DNA of 64,000 nucleotides from Elusimicrobiota bacterium (GCA_019135865.1 JAGVVD010000044.1:1-64000); one strand, 5' to 3'; positions 8,170 through 17,299 are shown, counted from the first letter of the stretch. A program made the numbers and translations. Notes: generated by a model from the letters alone, not told the origin.

Positions 8170-10623
8170 ATGACGCAACACCGCAAGCCGAAGCGCTACT
8201 TCGCCGTTCACGCCCATTTCTACCAGCCCCCCCGCGAGAATCCCTGGACCGGCGCCGTCACCCCCCAGCCCTCGGCGGCCCCCTACCGCGACTGGAACCG
8301 CCGCATAGCCCGCGAATGCTACCTGCCCAACCTCTTCGCGCGCATCTTCGACTCCAAGGGCAAGGTGCTGGAGTTCGTCAATAATTACGAGTACATGAGC
8401 TTCAACTTCGGCCCGACGCTGGCCGGCTGGCTGGAGAAGGAATACCCCTATTATTACCGCAAGATGCTCGAGACCGCGCGAAGGCACCGGGAGACGCACG
8501 GCGTCCCCAACGCTATCGCGCAGGTCTACAACCACGTCATCATGCCGCTGGCCTCCTTCAACGACCAGCTCACCCAGATGGCCTGGGGCCTGAAGGATTT
8601 CGAGCACCGTTTCGGTTTCCCGGCCGAGGCCATCTGGCTGGCCGAGACCGCCTGCAGCCGCGACACGCTTCGCCTGCTGATCGACCACGGCATGAAGTAC
8701 GTGATCCTCTCCCCCTACCAGGCGGAAAAGGTGCGCGCTCCCGGGGCGGCGGCCTGGACCGGCATCTCCGGCGGGGCCGTGGACCCCAAACGGGCCTATG
8801 TCTGGTACGACAAGGACCATGAGGGCAGGAACATCAGGAACCGTTCGATAGCGGTCTTCTTCTACGACGGCAACCTTTCCAAGGCCGTGGCCTTCGAAGG
8901 GGCGCTGAAGGACTCGGCGTCCTTCGCCGCCCGCGTAGAGGCCTGCTATTCCGGCCCCGAACCGGACCAGCTGGTCTCGGTGGCCGTGGACGGCGAGACT
9001 TTCGGCCATCACCAGAAGTTCGGGGACCTGACGCTGGCCCACGCTTTCCGCCACGAACTGCCGGCCCGCGGCATCGAACCGGTCACTTTCGCGCGCTACC
9101 TGGAGCTGCATCCGCCCTCCTGGGAGACCGAGATACAGGCCGGCCCGGACAACGAGGGCACGGCCTGGAGCTGCGCCCACGGCGTACGCCGCTGGAAAGG
9201 GGGCTGCGACTGCGGCAAGGAAGGGCTCTTCCAGGTCGCCTGGCGGCTGCCGCTGCGGGCCGCTCTGAACTGGCTGCGCGACGCCGCGCTGGAAGTTTAC
9301 AAGGAAGAGGGGCCCAAGTACTTCCGCGACATCTGGGCCGCGCGCAACGCCTTCATCGACCTGATCCTGGACCCGTCCGAAGGCGCCGTCGAGTCCTTCC
9401 TGCGCGCCCACGCGGCCGGGGAACCGGACGCGGAAGCCCGGCGGAAGGCCCTGCGGCTGCTCGAAATGCAGAAGAACGCGCAACTCATGTTCACCAGCTG
9501 CGGCTGGTTCTTCTCCGACATCTCGCGCGGCGAGACCGTGCAGAACCTCAAGTACGCGGCCCGCGTCGCCGAGCTGGCCTCGGAGTTCGGCTTCAAGGGG
9601 CTGGAGCGGGGACTGACCTCCCTGCTGCAGATGGCCCCTTCCAATTTTCCGGATCACGAGAACGGCGGAGCGGTCTACGAGAAGCTGGCGAAGGCCGAAG
9701 CCGTCACTCCCGCCCAGATGGCGGCTTTCTATCTCAAGCTGGCCCTGTCGGGCAGGCTGGAAAAGGGACTGCCCGGCGGCAGGTTTTTCCGCTGGGAACT
9801 GACCCAGGATTCCTCCGACGGCGCCACGCGGCTGGCGCGCGGCAGGGCCGTGTTCAGCGCCCCGGTGCTGGGCGAGACCAGGGACTTTTCCTTCCTCTAC
9901 GCCAGGTTCGACGGCAATCTGCCGCGCGTGCTGGCCGTGGAGAAGGGCGGCGGCGACCTTTTCGCCGGGGCCTTCGCGGAACTGGCCTCCCTGCCCGCGC
10001 GCGAGGCGCGGGAACGCTTCCAGAAACTGGCCCTCTCGACCGGGGCGGCCATGCCGGACCAGAGTTACGCCAACCGCTACGACCTGCTCTCCTGCGCCGT
10101 GGCCGAGGTGAAGGCCCGCCGCGCCGCCGGGCTTTTTTCGGTCATAACCGAGTACGCGGACCTCTTCAGGGGCGACAAGAGGGTCCGCGTCTCCGACTTC
10201 CCTTCGATAAAGAACGAGCTGGAATTCTACGCGGCGGAAACGGCGGAGGTGCTGCTGGGCGACTTCGCCCGCAGGGGCGCCGAGGAATCGCTGGACAAGG
10301 CGCTGGACCTGTCCGAACGTCTCTCCGGCCTCGGACTTTCGCTGGAGGCGGTCAAGGACGCCGAAACGGAACTGGAGCGGGCGGCGCTGGCCGCGGCCGA
10401 GGAACTGGGCAGGGCTCCCTCGCCGGAACTCCTGCACCGCCTGAGCAAGCTGGGACGGGTGGCCTTGAATCTCGGCCTTTCCGACACCCTCTTCCACCTG
10501 CAGAACGCCTGCGCGCCGCTCTGCGGCCGGGACCAGGTCCCCCACCCGGAGAACTTCCTGCCCCTCTGCGGCGTCCTGGGCATACACCCGACCCCGAAAG
10601 TGGCCCACAAAACGGCGGTCTAA
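8170..10623 (+). CDS. GH57-family glycoside hydrolase with DUF3536
   Basis: This 817-residue cytoplasmic protein has an N-terminal GH57 (beta/alpha)7 domain (FAVHAHFYQPPRENPWTG at residues 12-29). The candidate nucleophile Glu is in AIWLAETACS, and the candidate acid/base Asp is in VAVDGETFGHH. DUF3536 follows in the second half (KYFRDIWAARNAFIDLILDP region). Such proteins are presumed amylase- or glucanotransferase-like enzymes of glycogen metabolism; the exact activity is not established. A longer upstream frame exists, but the ATG at 8170 sits 6 nt after a perfect TATAAT, which fixes the start. The gene is bounded by two inverted hairpin repeats. Confidence 0.88.
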   Translation: MTQHRKPKRYFAVHAHFYQPPRENPWTGAVTPQPSAAPYRDWNRRIARECYLPNLFARIFDSKGKVLEFVNNYEYMSFNFGPTLAGWLEKEYPYYYRKMLETARRHRETHGVPNAIAQVYNHVIMPLASFNDQLTQMAWGLKDFEHRFGFPAEAIWLAETACSRDTLRLLIDHGMKYVILSPYQAEKVRAPGAAAWTGISGGAVDPKRAYVWYDKDHEGRNIRNRSIAVFFYDGNLSKAVAFEGALKDSASFAARVEACYSGPEPDQLVSVAVDGETFGHHQKFGDLTLAHAFRHELPARGIEPVTFARYLELHPPSWETEIQAGPDNEGTAWSCAHGVRRWKGGCDCGKEGLFQVAWRLPLRAALNWLRDAALEVYKEEGPKYFRDIWAARNAFIDLILDPSEGAVESFLRAHAAGEPDAEARRKALRLLEMQKNAQLMFTSCGWFFSDISRGETVQNLKYAARVAELASEFGFKGLERGLTSLLQMAPSNFPDHENGGAVYEKLAKAEAVTPAQMAAFYLKLALSGRLEKGLPGGRFFRWELTQDSSDGATRLARGRAVFSAPVLGETRDFSFLYARFDGNLPRVLAVEKGGGDLFAGAFAELASLPAREARERFQKLALSTGAAMPDQSYANRYDLLSCAVAEVKARRAAGLFSVITEYADLFRGDKRVRVSDFPSIKNELEFYAAETAEVLLGDFARRGAEESLDKALDLSERLSGLGLSLEAVKDAETELERAALAAAEELGRAPSPELLHRLSKLGRVALNLGLSDTLFHLQNACAPLCGRDQVPHPENFLPLCGVLGIHPTPKVAHKTAV

Positions 10624-10659
10624 GCCCCGTCCCTCCCAGTTCCATAGTCGAGAATTATT

Positions 10660-10806
10660 CCGGGGGCATGTCGGCGTGCCAGCACGCGGGACACGGACTC
10701 GCGCGCATAGCGCGTCGGTCCTCGGCTCTCGGCGCTCGCGCTTACGATGCTCGCGCCTCCGAGGCGGTCCCGCTTAGCTGGCGCGCCGCCTCCCCCGGCT
10801 GTCTCC
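10660..10806. repeat. Long hairpin family, copy C
   Basis: The outer helix pairs GGCGTGCCAGC with GCTGGCGCGCC. The inner helix is GGCGC (10731-10735) with GCGCC (10753-10757). Its reverse complement matches copy B closely, but where B has TGTCAGC/GCTGACA this copy has TGCCAGC/GCTGGCG, a compensatory change. Confidence 0.85.
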
Positions 10807-10854
10807 TTATGGAACCGGCAGGGAGCGAGAGCTGACCGGAGGGAGCCAGTCAAT

Positions 10855-10885
10855 AAAAAAGCCCCGGGGGAACCGGGGCTTTTTC
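10855..10885. terminator. Bidirectional intrinsic terminator
   Basis: Stem AGCCCCGG with CCGGGGCT is flanked by an A-run on the left and a T-run on the right. It lies between the convergent GH57 genes and can serve both. Confidence 0.85.
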
Positions 10886-10901
10886 ATAGGCGGCTTAAGT
10901 A

Positions 10902-12524
10902 CTAAGCCGCTTCGCGTGCGCGCCGCTCGGCCTCGCTAGAGAAGGCCCTGTAGTCCACCTCGGGGAAGATATTGTCCCTCCACTCGATGTCCTTCAGGTA
11001 GCCCTCTTCCAGCCGGTTGCCCATGATCTGCTCGTAGAGCCCGTTGAAGCGGTGCGTGTGGTCGATGAAGCGCTTGGTCGAGTAGGTCTTGGCCGTCCCG
11101 ACGGTCATCAGAAAAGCCCAGTCCGACGACATGCCGAGCACCACCTCGCGCGCGCACTGGTCCAGCGCGCGCTTGAGCAGGCCGTCGGCGTTCGGGAAGC
11201 GGTTGGCCATGTCCACCATGCGCGAGACCGCCTTGTGCAGGTGGCGGTACATCCAGTCGTTGGTGCCGTTGAGCCAGACCTCGTTGTAGCCCTTGTCCCC
11301 CCACGAGGACATCGAGGGCTGCACCACCTGGTTGTCCGGGTGGCGGCCCAGGTACTCGCTGGGCGTGATAGTCTTGACCGTGTTCTGGTCGTGGTGCATC
11401 TTCTTGAAGAGGAACTCGATGAAGTCCGGGCCCTCGTACCACCAGTGCCCGAACAGCTCGGCGTCGTACATCGACACCAGTATCGGCTTGCGGCCGAGGA
11501 AGCCGTAGAGATGCTCCACCTGCCGCTCGCGGTTGAACATGAAGTTCCCCGCGTGGGAAGCCGCCACTTCGCGCGCCTCGTGCGGGTTGTAGGGCTCTTT
11601 CTCGTTGAGGCCCACCTTGCCGGTGATCCTGCAGTACTTCATGCCGATATTGCGGCGCACCCCGTCCTGGTGCAGGTAGGGCCTGACGTAATCGTAGTCC
11701 AGGTCGTAGCCGAGGTCGCGGTAGAACTCGCGGTAGCGGTGGTCGCCTGGATAGCCCATCTCGGCGCTCCAGACCTGGTGGGCGCTCTCCATGTCGCGGC
11801 CGAAGGCGGCCACGCCCGACGGGCAGTACACCGGCGCGTAGACGCCGTAGCGCGGGCGCGGGCTGCCGTAGATGATGCCGTGGGTCTCGAGGAAGAAATA
11901 GCGGATGCCGTGCGCCTTGAGGTAGATCTCGTCGCCGGGATTGTAGGCGCACTCGGCCAGCCAGATGCCGCGCGGTCCGCGGCCGAAGCGGCGGGTATAG
12001 TCCTGCGCCGCTATCTGGATCTGGGCGTTGACAGCCTCCTTGCGCACCTCGAGCGGCAGGAAGCCGTGGGTGGCGCAGCAGGTGATGATCTCGAGCTTGC
12101 CCATGTCCTGGAACTTCCTGAAGCCGTCCAGGATATTGCAGTGATAGTAGCCCTCGTAGAGCTCGATGATGCGGCGGAACTTGCGCTCGTACATCTCCGC
12201 CACGGGGGCGAAGGCGGTATTGCGGGTGCGGTGCGCCTCTTTCTGCGACAGTTCCAGGCGCTTATGGACGTAGTTCTGGAAACGTTTCTTGAGCAGCTCG
12301 TCGGCCATCATGCCGCAGAGCGGCGGCGTCAGCGACATCGTGACCCGGAAGTCCGTCCCCTCCTGCGCCAGGCGCTCGTAGACGTCGAGCATCGGCAGGT
12401 AGGTCTCGCACATCGCCTCGAAGAACCAGTCTTCCTCCAGGAAGTCCTCGTATTCGGGGTGCCTTATGAACGGGAGGTGCGCGTGGAGCACCAGCGCGAG
12501 GTAGCCTTTCTCGTTATTTTCCAT
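10902..12524 (-). CDS. GH57 family enzyme, probable 1,4-alpha-glucan branching enzyme
   Basis: This 540-residue protein has a GH57 catalytic domain from residue 8 (LALVLHAHLPFIRHPEYEDFLEE). The nucleophile Glu is in IWLAECAYNPG, and the acid/base Asp is in SMYDAELFGHWWYEG. The C-terminal helical part resembles the DUF1957 region of GH57 branching enzymes such as the Thermus and Thermococcus proteins. Predicted role: adding alpha-1,6 branches to glycogen. It overlaps the upstream DUF4912 gene by 11 bp, indicating one transcript. The length agrees with the family. Branching activity rather than amylase activity is inferred from domain architecture. Confidence 0.88.
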   Translation of the reverse strand: MENNEKGYLALVLHAHLPFIRHPEYEDFLEEDWFFEAMCETYLPMLDVYERLAQEGTDFRVTMSLTPPLCGMMADELLKKRFQNYVHKRLELSQKEAHRTRNTAFAPVAEMYERKFRRIIELYEGYYHCNILDGFRKFQDMGKLEIITCCATHGFLPLEVRKEAVNAQIQIAAQDYTRRFGRGPRGIWLAECAYNPGDEIYLKAHGIRYFFLETHGIIYGSPRPRYGVYAPVYCPSGVAAFGRDMESAHQVWSAEMGYPGDHRYREFYRDLGYDLDYDYVRPYLHQDGVRRNIGMKYCRITGKVGLNEKEPYNPHEAREVAASHAGNFMFNRERQVEHLYGFLGRKPILVSMYDAELFGHWWYEGPDFIEFLFKKMHHDQNTVKTITPSEYLGRHPDNQVVQPSMSSWGDKGYNEVWLNGTNDWMYRHLHKAVSRMVDMANRFPNADGLLKRALDQCAREVVLGMSSDWAFLMTVGTAKTYSTKRFIDHTHRFNGLYEQIMGNRLEEGYLKDIEWRDNIFPEVDYRAFSSEAERRAREAA

Positions 12525-13383
12525 CTTTGAGCGTGGAGCGGGTCACCTTGATCTCTATGCTGCGGGTGTCGGAACCGTCGGCCGAGACGGCGGCCACCGG
12601 CAGGTCCATCTTGCCGTCGGGCAGCGCGAAGCGCATCGAGAAGGTCCCGTCGGGATTAAGGTGCACTACGCGGCCGGCCAGCGTGACCTTCGCGTCGGGC
12701 TCGGTGGCCCCGTAGAGTATCAGTTCGCAGTCGGCCACCAGCCAGAACTTCTTTTCGGCCGGCTTGGGCTGCTGGTGGGAGGAGAGCGAGGAGACGCCCC
12801 AGGAGGCGGCGCGCGAGAACACCGAGCGCAGCATCTCCCAGCGCTGGGCCAGGGACTTGGCGACCTCGCCCGAGCCCTTGCCGATATACTCCACGCCGGA
12901 GAGCTGCAGCAGCTTCTCGAAGTCGCCGCTGACCGCCATCCATTTCTCGTCGGTGACGTCCGAGACGCGGCCCGCGGGCAGTTTCACGGCGTTGGTCCTG
13001 ACCAGGCCTATGAACTTGCCGTCGGGCGTGACCAGGCCGAGCTCGCAGCAGTAGGAACGGCCGCTTTCCTGGACGTTCACGTACCAGCTCCGGGCCTCCA
13101 GCCGGACCGGAATGTCGAAATACTTGTGCGGCGCGCCGCCGCCCCCGTCCGCCGCGGTCATATCGTAAACGCGCACGACCTGCAGGGAGGTGTCGAAAAC
13201 GTTCTCGCCGTGGGCTTTGCGGACCCCGGCGCGGGTGGACTCGGTGATCTCCCAGTAGAGATACATCCAGTTGGGATCGCGCGGAAGGAGGACGGCTTCG
13301 GTCTCGCCGTAGCCTTCCGGCAGGGCCTTGTGGCTGGAATCGGGCTGCGCTGAACCCGGCTTTATGTTACCTGACGAAGTCAT
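12514..13383 (-). CDS. DUF4912 domain protein
   Basis: This 289-residue protein contains a DUF4912 region at about residues 25-160 (LLPRDPNWMYLYWEIT, then YFDIPVRLEARSWYVNV and GRSYCCELGLV). A second beta-rich domain lies at about 205-280 (FWLVADCELILYGATEPDAKV...), resembling a carbohydrate-binding or Ig-like fold. There is no signal peptide. Proteins of this family often neighbour GH57 branching enzymes, and here the downstream GH57 start overlaps the stop by 11 bp. It may act as a glucan-binding or accessory factor; no enzymatic residues are visible. A leader of about 95 nt runs from the promoter at 13477-13505. Confidence 0.82.
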   Translation of the reverse strand: MTSSGNIKPGSAQPDSSHKALPEGYGETEAVLLPRDPNWMYLYWEITESTRAGVRKAHGENVFDTSLQVVRVYDMTAADGGGGAPHKYFDIPVRLEARSWYVNVQESGRSYCCELGLVTPDGKFIGLVRTNAVKLPAGRVSDVTDEKWMAVSGDFEKLLQLSGVEYIGKGSGEVAKSLAQRWEMLRSVFSRAASWGVSSLSSHQQPKPAEKKFWLVADCELILYGATEPDAKVTLAGRVVHLNPDGTFSMRFALPDGKMDLPVAAVSADGSDTRSIEIKVTRSTLKDGK

Positions 13384-13405
13384 TTTCTCTCCTAGTAACG
13401 GTTCA

Positions 13406-13505
13406 TTGACAGGGTTTGTCTGTCAAGGCGGCGCGTGCCATGAAGGAGGACTACCCCTGACCCTTAGTACGGGGATATTATATCAAAAAAGCGCGCTCGA
13501 TTGAA
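13406..13505 (-). promoter_or_regulatory. Promoter and inverted-repeat leader of the DUF4912-GH57 operon
   Basis: On the minus strand TTCAAT (13505-13500) and TATAAT (13482-13477) are spaced 17 bp, followed by the ATCCCC discriminator seen at several promoters here. The leader carries the inverted repeat TTGACAG-N7-CTGTCAA at 13406-13426. AGGAGAG precedes the ATG at 13383. The rest of 13384-13544 shows no gene. Confidence 0.6.
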
Positions 13506-13544
13506 GCGCTGCGATTTTTATGATTTTTGCGAGTTTGACGGCCG

Positions 13545-14747
13545 TCAGTCGGCGGCGACACCGGAGCCGTTAAGGTCGAAATGGGCCTGGGTCGGCGTAT
13601 AGGCCCCGGAGAAAAGCCAGTCGAAGTTCTGCCGGTAGGCGGAGACGGCGCCGGGATCGCCCACGAAGATCATGTTCTCGAAGGAATTCGCGCTGGCGTT
13701 CACCGTCCAGTTGAAGGACCCGGTCTGCAGTATCTGCCCGTCCAGTATGGCGTACTTGGAATGCATCGCGCCCTTCTCGTTGCGGCCGCCGCGGAACCTG
13801 ATGTCCACGCCGTTGTCGAGGAGGTACTTGGCCAGGCCGGCCTCGGCGCCGCGCTTCTCGTCGATCATGAAGCGGACGCGCACGCCCCGGTCCCTGGCGC
13901 GGATGACGGCGTCGGCCAGGACCTTGGACGAGAAAGTGTAGGTGACGGCGTCCAGGGACGAACGGCAGGAATCGATGAGCCGCGCCAGTTCCTCCTGCGC
14001 GCCGCCGCCGGGGGAGAAGACATAGGCGGGCACCGGAGAGCCGTTGAGGCTCATCACGGGGGAAGGGTCGGCCGGCGGAGCGCCGTAGCCGCCCTGGGAG
14101 ACCTCCTGCGAAGGGCCCGAGGAGAGCGGCCTGGCGTGCGACCACATCCACTTGAAATAGCGCTTGTAGCCCTCGACATAGATCGGGTGGCGGGCCGCGA
14201 CGGTGTTCTCGTGGCTGGAGAAGGTGGCGCCGAAGGTCCAGTTGTACGAGCCGACCGTGACCAGTTCGCCGTCGTGCAGGGTGATCTTGTTGTGCATGAC
14301 GCCGTAGGAGCGCGTGCCGCGCAGCGTGCGTATCTCGACCCCCTCCTGTATAAGGCGCTTTATCTGGGTGTCCATCCGGGGGTAGACGTGCGATTCGTCG
14401 ATTATCAGGCGGGTCTTCACGCCGCGGGCCCTGGCGCGCACGATGGCGTCGGGAATGTCCTTCATCGTTATGCTGAAGATGGCGCCGTCGAAGCTGCGCG
14501 CGCTGGCGTCGATAGCCTTCACGACCAGGTCGTTGAGGTAGACGAATGAGTACTCGGGAACGGCGGTGAAATTCCCCCTGAAGGAGGCCGCCGGCATGGG
14601 GGCCAGGATCGCGTCCCCCGCGGCCGGGACTTCGGCTGCCGCGCCCCGCGAAAGCAGGGTCTCCAGGGCCGGCGAAGCGGCCGCGGAGAACGGAGCTGAG
14701 AAAAAGAATAGCGGGGCGAGGAGAAGAGCGAGAAGTTTCCTGGTCAT
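13545..14747 (-). CDS. Secreted phospholipase D-like protein with two HKD motifs
   Basis: This 400-residue protein starts with a signal peptide (RKLLALLLAPLFFFSAPFSAAA, about 22 residues after Met-Thr). It has two PLD half-domains: the first ends in MHNKITLHDGELVTVGSYNW (about residues 150-170), the second in MHSKYAILDGQILQTGSFNW (about 330-350). Both have the H-x-K-x4-D layout. It therefore probably hydrolyses a phosphodiester (phospholipid, or nucleic acid as in Nuc-type enzymes) outside the cytoplasm. A TACAAT box (14759-14754) ends 6 nt before the ATG, which implies a leaderless mRNA and supports the start. Substrate unknown. Confidence 0.87.
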   Translation of the reverse strand: MTRKLLALLLAPLFFFSAPFSAAASPALETLLSRGAAAEVPAAGDAILAPMPAASFRGNFTAVPEYSFVYLNDLVVKAIDASARSFDGAIFSITMKDIPDAIVRARARGVKTRLIIDESHVYPRMDTQIKRLIQEGVEIRTLRGTRSYGVMHNKITLHDGELVTVGSYNWTFGATFSSHENTVAARHPIYVEGYKRYFKWMWSHARPLSSGPSQEVSQGGYGAPPADPSPVMSLNGSPVPAYVFSPGGGAQEELARLIDSCRSSLDAVTYTFSSKVLADAVIRARDRGVRVRFMIDEKRGAEAGLAKYLLDNGVDIRFRGGRNEKGAMHSKYAILDGQILQTGSFNWTVNASANSFENMIFVGDPGAVSAYRQNFDWLFSGAYTPTQAHFDLNGSGVAAD

Positions 14748-14753
14748 CGATAT

Positions 14754-14759
14754 ATTGTA
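14754..14759 (-). promoter_or_regulatory. Leaderless-type -10 box of the PLD gene
   Basis: TACAAT on the minus strand ends exactly 6 nt before the ATG at 14747. No Shine-Dalgarno sequence and no clear -35 are seen. Confidence 0.55.
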
Positions 14760-14827
14760 GGGGAAAGCTGGCGGCGGCGATAGAGGCCGAGTGCCCAGCG
14801 GCGCGCGGTCTTAGGGCCTACCCTGCT

Positions 14828-15571
14828 TTAGGCCAACCGGGCGGCGGCTTCCGGGGGCATCGAATAAGCCCGGGCCAGGAGTTCCGGGGCCAGCGCCCCC
14901 CCGGCGGGGCCGTGGAACAGCGCCCGTCCGCCCGAGAGGACGAGGGCGGAGGAGGAATAGGCCGCGGCCAGGCGCAGGTCGTGCGAGACCACGATGGCCG
15001 AGAGGCCGCCTTCGCGCAGCGCCGCGAGCGTCTCGAAGAAGGCCGAGCGGTACTTCAGGTCGAGATGGGAGGTGGGCTCGTCGAGCAGCAGCAGCGGCGC
15101 GCCGCCGGCCAGCGCCTGGGCGAGGAAGGCGAGCTGCCTCTCGCCGCTGGATATCGAATTGATCCCGCGGCCGGCCAGAGCGGCTATGCCGCAGGCGTCC
15201 AGCGCGCGCAGGGCGGCCTCCCTGTCGTCCGGGCGATAGTCCTGCCACCAGCGCAGCAGCGGGGAACGCCCCATCAGCGCTATGTCCAGGGCCGTAAAAT
15301 CGAAGGGGACATAGGGTTCGCTGGGCACATAGGCGGCGAGGGACGCCTGCGCACGCGGCGCCAGGCCGTCCAGGCGGCGGCCGCCCGCCTTTATCGAACC
15401 CGCCCCCGGCCGCAGGGCCCCGCAGGCCAGGCGCAGGAGGGTGGATTTGCCCGAACCGTTCGGCCCGAAGACCGAGAGCAGCTCTCCCCGCCCGACGGAG
15501 AAGCTCAGGCCGTCGATGGCGGGCTTGCCGTTGTAGGAGAAGGAAACCCCCTCGAATCCCAGCAGGCTCAT
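14828..15571 (-). CDS. btuD: ABC transporter ATP-binding protein, BtuD/FecE type
   Basis: This 247-residue ATPase powers cobalamin (or siderophore-like) import. Walker A FGPNGSGKST is at about residues 33-42, the signature motif SSGERQ at about 137-142, Walker B LLLLDEPTSHLDL at about 157-169, and the switch histidine in VVSHD at about 192-196. An in-frame extension upstream of 15571 overlaps the permease gene and encodes low-complexity sequence, so the ATG at 15571, which overlaps the permease stop, is the start. Last gene of the riboswitch-controlled operon btuF-btuC-btuD. Cobalamin as substrate rests on the riboswitch. Confidence 0.88.
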   Translation of the reverse strand: MSLLGFEGVSFSYNGKPAIDGLSFSVGRGELLSVFGPNGSGKSTLLRLACGALRPGAGSIKAGGRRLDGLAPRAQASLAAYVPSEPYVPFDFTALDIALMGRSPLLRWWQDYRPDDREAALRALDACGIAALAGRGINSISSGERQLAFLAQALAGGAPLLLLDEPTSHLDLKYRSAFFETLAALREGGLSAIVVSHDLRLAAAYSSSALVLSGGRALFHGPAGGALAPELLARAYSMPPEAAARLA

Positions 15572-16506
15572 CGCCGGTCCTCCCCCGGCGACCGGCGGAG
15601 CAGGAAAAGGAAGAACGGGGCCCCGGCCAGCGCCGTTATCACGCCGGCGGGAAGTTCCGCCGGCGCCGCCGCCGTCCGGGCGAGGGCGTCGGCCAGCATC
15701 AGGAACCCGGCGCCGCATACCGCCGAATAGAAGGCCAGCCCGGCGTGGCGCGGGCCGAAAAGGCGCCGCGCCGCGTGCGGCACGATGAGTCCGACGAAAC
15801 CCACCGCCCCGGCCACCGCCACGGCCGCCGCGGTCAGCAGCGCCGCCAGGGAGAACAGGACGAGCTTCATGCGCTCGACGGGCACGCCCAGCCGCGTGGC
15901 CCCTTCCTCGCCGGCCGAAAGTATGTCGAGCTGCCGCCCGAGCAGCGCCGCGGCGGCGGAACCGGCCAGGGTCACGGCGGCCAGGGCCGCGAGCGCCGCC
16001 GGCTCGAAGGCCCTCACCGTGCCTAGCAGGAAGGAGATCAGCGGCAGGCCGCGGCTGCGGTCCAGCGAGACCAGCAGCATGACCAGCGCGGCCAGGAAAG
16101 AGCTGACCGCCACGCCGGCCAGCAGCATGGCCACGCCCGAGGTGCGGCCCTTTATCCGCGCCAGGCGATAGGCCGCCGCGGTGGCGCCCAGCCCTCCTCC
16201 TCCGACGAGCAGGTAAAAAAGCGGCGAGAGAGGCCCGAGCCCCAGCCAGGCCGCGCCCGCGGCCCCCGCCATCGCGCCGGAAGAAGTGCCGATGATGTAG
16301 GGATCGGCCAGCGGGTTCTTCAGAACGCCCTGAAGTATGGCCCCGGCCACGCTCAGCGCCGCGCCGACCAGCGCGGCCGCCAGCACGCGCGGCAGCCTTA
16401 TATTGAGGATTATGTCCGGGTCGGCCCCGGCGGGGCCGGATACCAGCGCCAGGGCGGCGCAGGCGGCCAGTGCCAGCAGGGCCGCCGCGGCCTTACCTGA
16501 ACTCAT
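15568..16506 (-). CDS. btuC: ABC transporter permease, BtuC/FecCD type
   Basis: This 312-residue, very hydrophobic protein has about nine to ten predicted spans. FecCD-family landmarks are RLPRVLAAALVGAALSVAGAILQ (about residues 37-59, split here as RLPRVLAAALVGA plus ALSVAGAILQ), then NPLADPYIIGTSSGA and GAVGFVGLIVPHAARRL. The latter is the coupling region for the ATPase. It overlaps btuF by 14 bp upstream and btuD by 4 bp downstream. Together the three make a B12 importer of the inner membrane. An outer-membrane BtuB is not in the window. Confidence 0.9.
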   Translation of the reverse strand: MSSGKAAAALLALAACAALALVSGPAGADPDIILNIRLPRVLAAALVGAALSVAGAILQGVLKNPLADPYIIGTSSGAMAGAAGAAWLGLGPLSPLFYLLVGGGGLGATAAAYRLARIKGRTSGVAMLLAGVAVSSFLAALVMLLVSLDRSRGLPLISFLLGTVRAFEPAALAALAAVTLAGSAAAALLGRQLDILSAGEEGATRLGVPVERMKLVLFSLAALLTAAAVAVAGAVGFVGLIVPHAARRLFGPRHAGLAFYSAVCGAGFLMLADALARTAAAPAELPAGVITALAGAPFFLFLLRRSPGEDRR

Positions 16507-17299
16507 CCAGCGCCTCCCTCAGCGCTTTCACCGCCGACGGCGAGGAAGGAGTGAGCCGCGCGAAAAGATCGCGGTCCAGGCCGCAGAGCACGGCGCCCGA
16601 GCGGACCGCCCGGAGCCTCCCGGCCATGGGCCGGGCCTTTATCTCAGCGGCGTCGCCGCCGGGACAGACGATCACGGCGGGATCGGCTTCGACCACGGTC
16701 TCCCAGGAGGCCTGGAAATACCCGGCCTTCTCCCCGGCGAAGATATTGTCGGCCCCGGCCAGCTCCGCCAGCGAAGAGAGGAAGGAAGCGCCGCCGGCCG
16801 ACCAGCCGCCGGCGTCCACCTCTATATACGCCGTCAGCCGCCGCTTGCCCTTATAGGCGGCCCCGGAAAAATCTTTTTTCAGACGGGCGTTGAGTTTGGC
16901 GCCCTCTTTCGCCAGGTCCAGTTCGTAAGCTATCATCCTGACCGTGCGGTAGAGATCTGAGGCGCGCCGCTCTTCCGGCAGGCGCACCACCTTCAGCCCC
17001 AATGCCGACAGTCTTTCCGAGGCCGCGGAGTTCTTCCAGTCGCCCTCGAAAACGATATCGGGCCTGAGCGCGTAGATGCGCTCTATGTCGGGAGCGAAAT
17101 AATCGCCGACCCTGGGCAGCGCGGCCGCCGCGGCCGGCCTGTTGCAGAAATTGGAGACGCCCACCAGCCTCTCTCCCGCCCCCAGGGCGAATATCGTCTC
17201 CGTATAGGACGGCAGCAGCGAGACCACGCGCTCCGTGGTCTCCCCCGCCGCCGGCAAAGGGGACACAATACCTATTAAAAAAGCGCAGATTATCCTCAT
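16493..17299 (-). CDS. btuF: Periplasmic substrate-binding protein, BtuF type
   Basis: This 268-residue secreted protein carries a BtuF-like fold: RVVSLLPSYTETIFALGAGERLVGV near the N-terminus (about residues 24-48; LLPSYTETIFALG is the core), then PDIVFEGDW. It should deliver cobalamin to BtuCD. A start at 17335 is also open but lies inside the palindromic repeat; the ATG at 17299 gives a proper signal peptide (RIICAFLIGIVSPLPAAGE). The hydrophobic core LIGIVSPL of that signal peptide is encoded by a half-copy of the palindromic repeat (17259-17276). There is no strong Shine-Dalgarno sequence before 17299. Confidence 0.87.
   Translation of the reverse strand: MRIICAFLIGIVSPLPAAGETTERVVSLLPSYTETIFALGAGERLVGVSNFCNRPAAAAALPRVGDYFAPDIERIYALRPDIVFEGDWKNSAASERLSALGLKVVRLPEERRASDLYRTVRMIAYELDLAKEGAKLNARLKKDFSGAAYKGKRRLTAYIEVDAGGWSAGGASFLSSLAELAGADNIFAGEKAGYFQASWETVVEADPAVIVCPGGDAAEIKARPMAGRLRAVRSGAVLCGLDRDLFARLTPSSPSAVKALREALDEFR
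17259..17276. repeat. Half-copy of the 44-bp palindrome inside btuF
   Basis: GGGGACACAATACCTATT is identical to 18 bp of one arm of the palindrome. It lies within the signal-peptide codons of btuF, 51 bp from the complete copy at 17328-17371. Confidence 0.85.

Noticed and set aside
7968-10806. Composite transposon carrying the GH57 gene
   Set aside because: The flanking elements encode no transposase and no target-site duplication is visible; kept only as an observation on inverted flanking repeats.
14828-17299. FecBCD/siderophore-type iron transporter
   Set aside because: Family sequence alone fits iron or B12, but the cobalamin riboswitch directly upstream makes B12 the better call.
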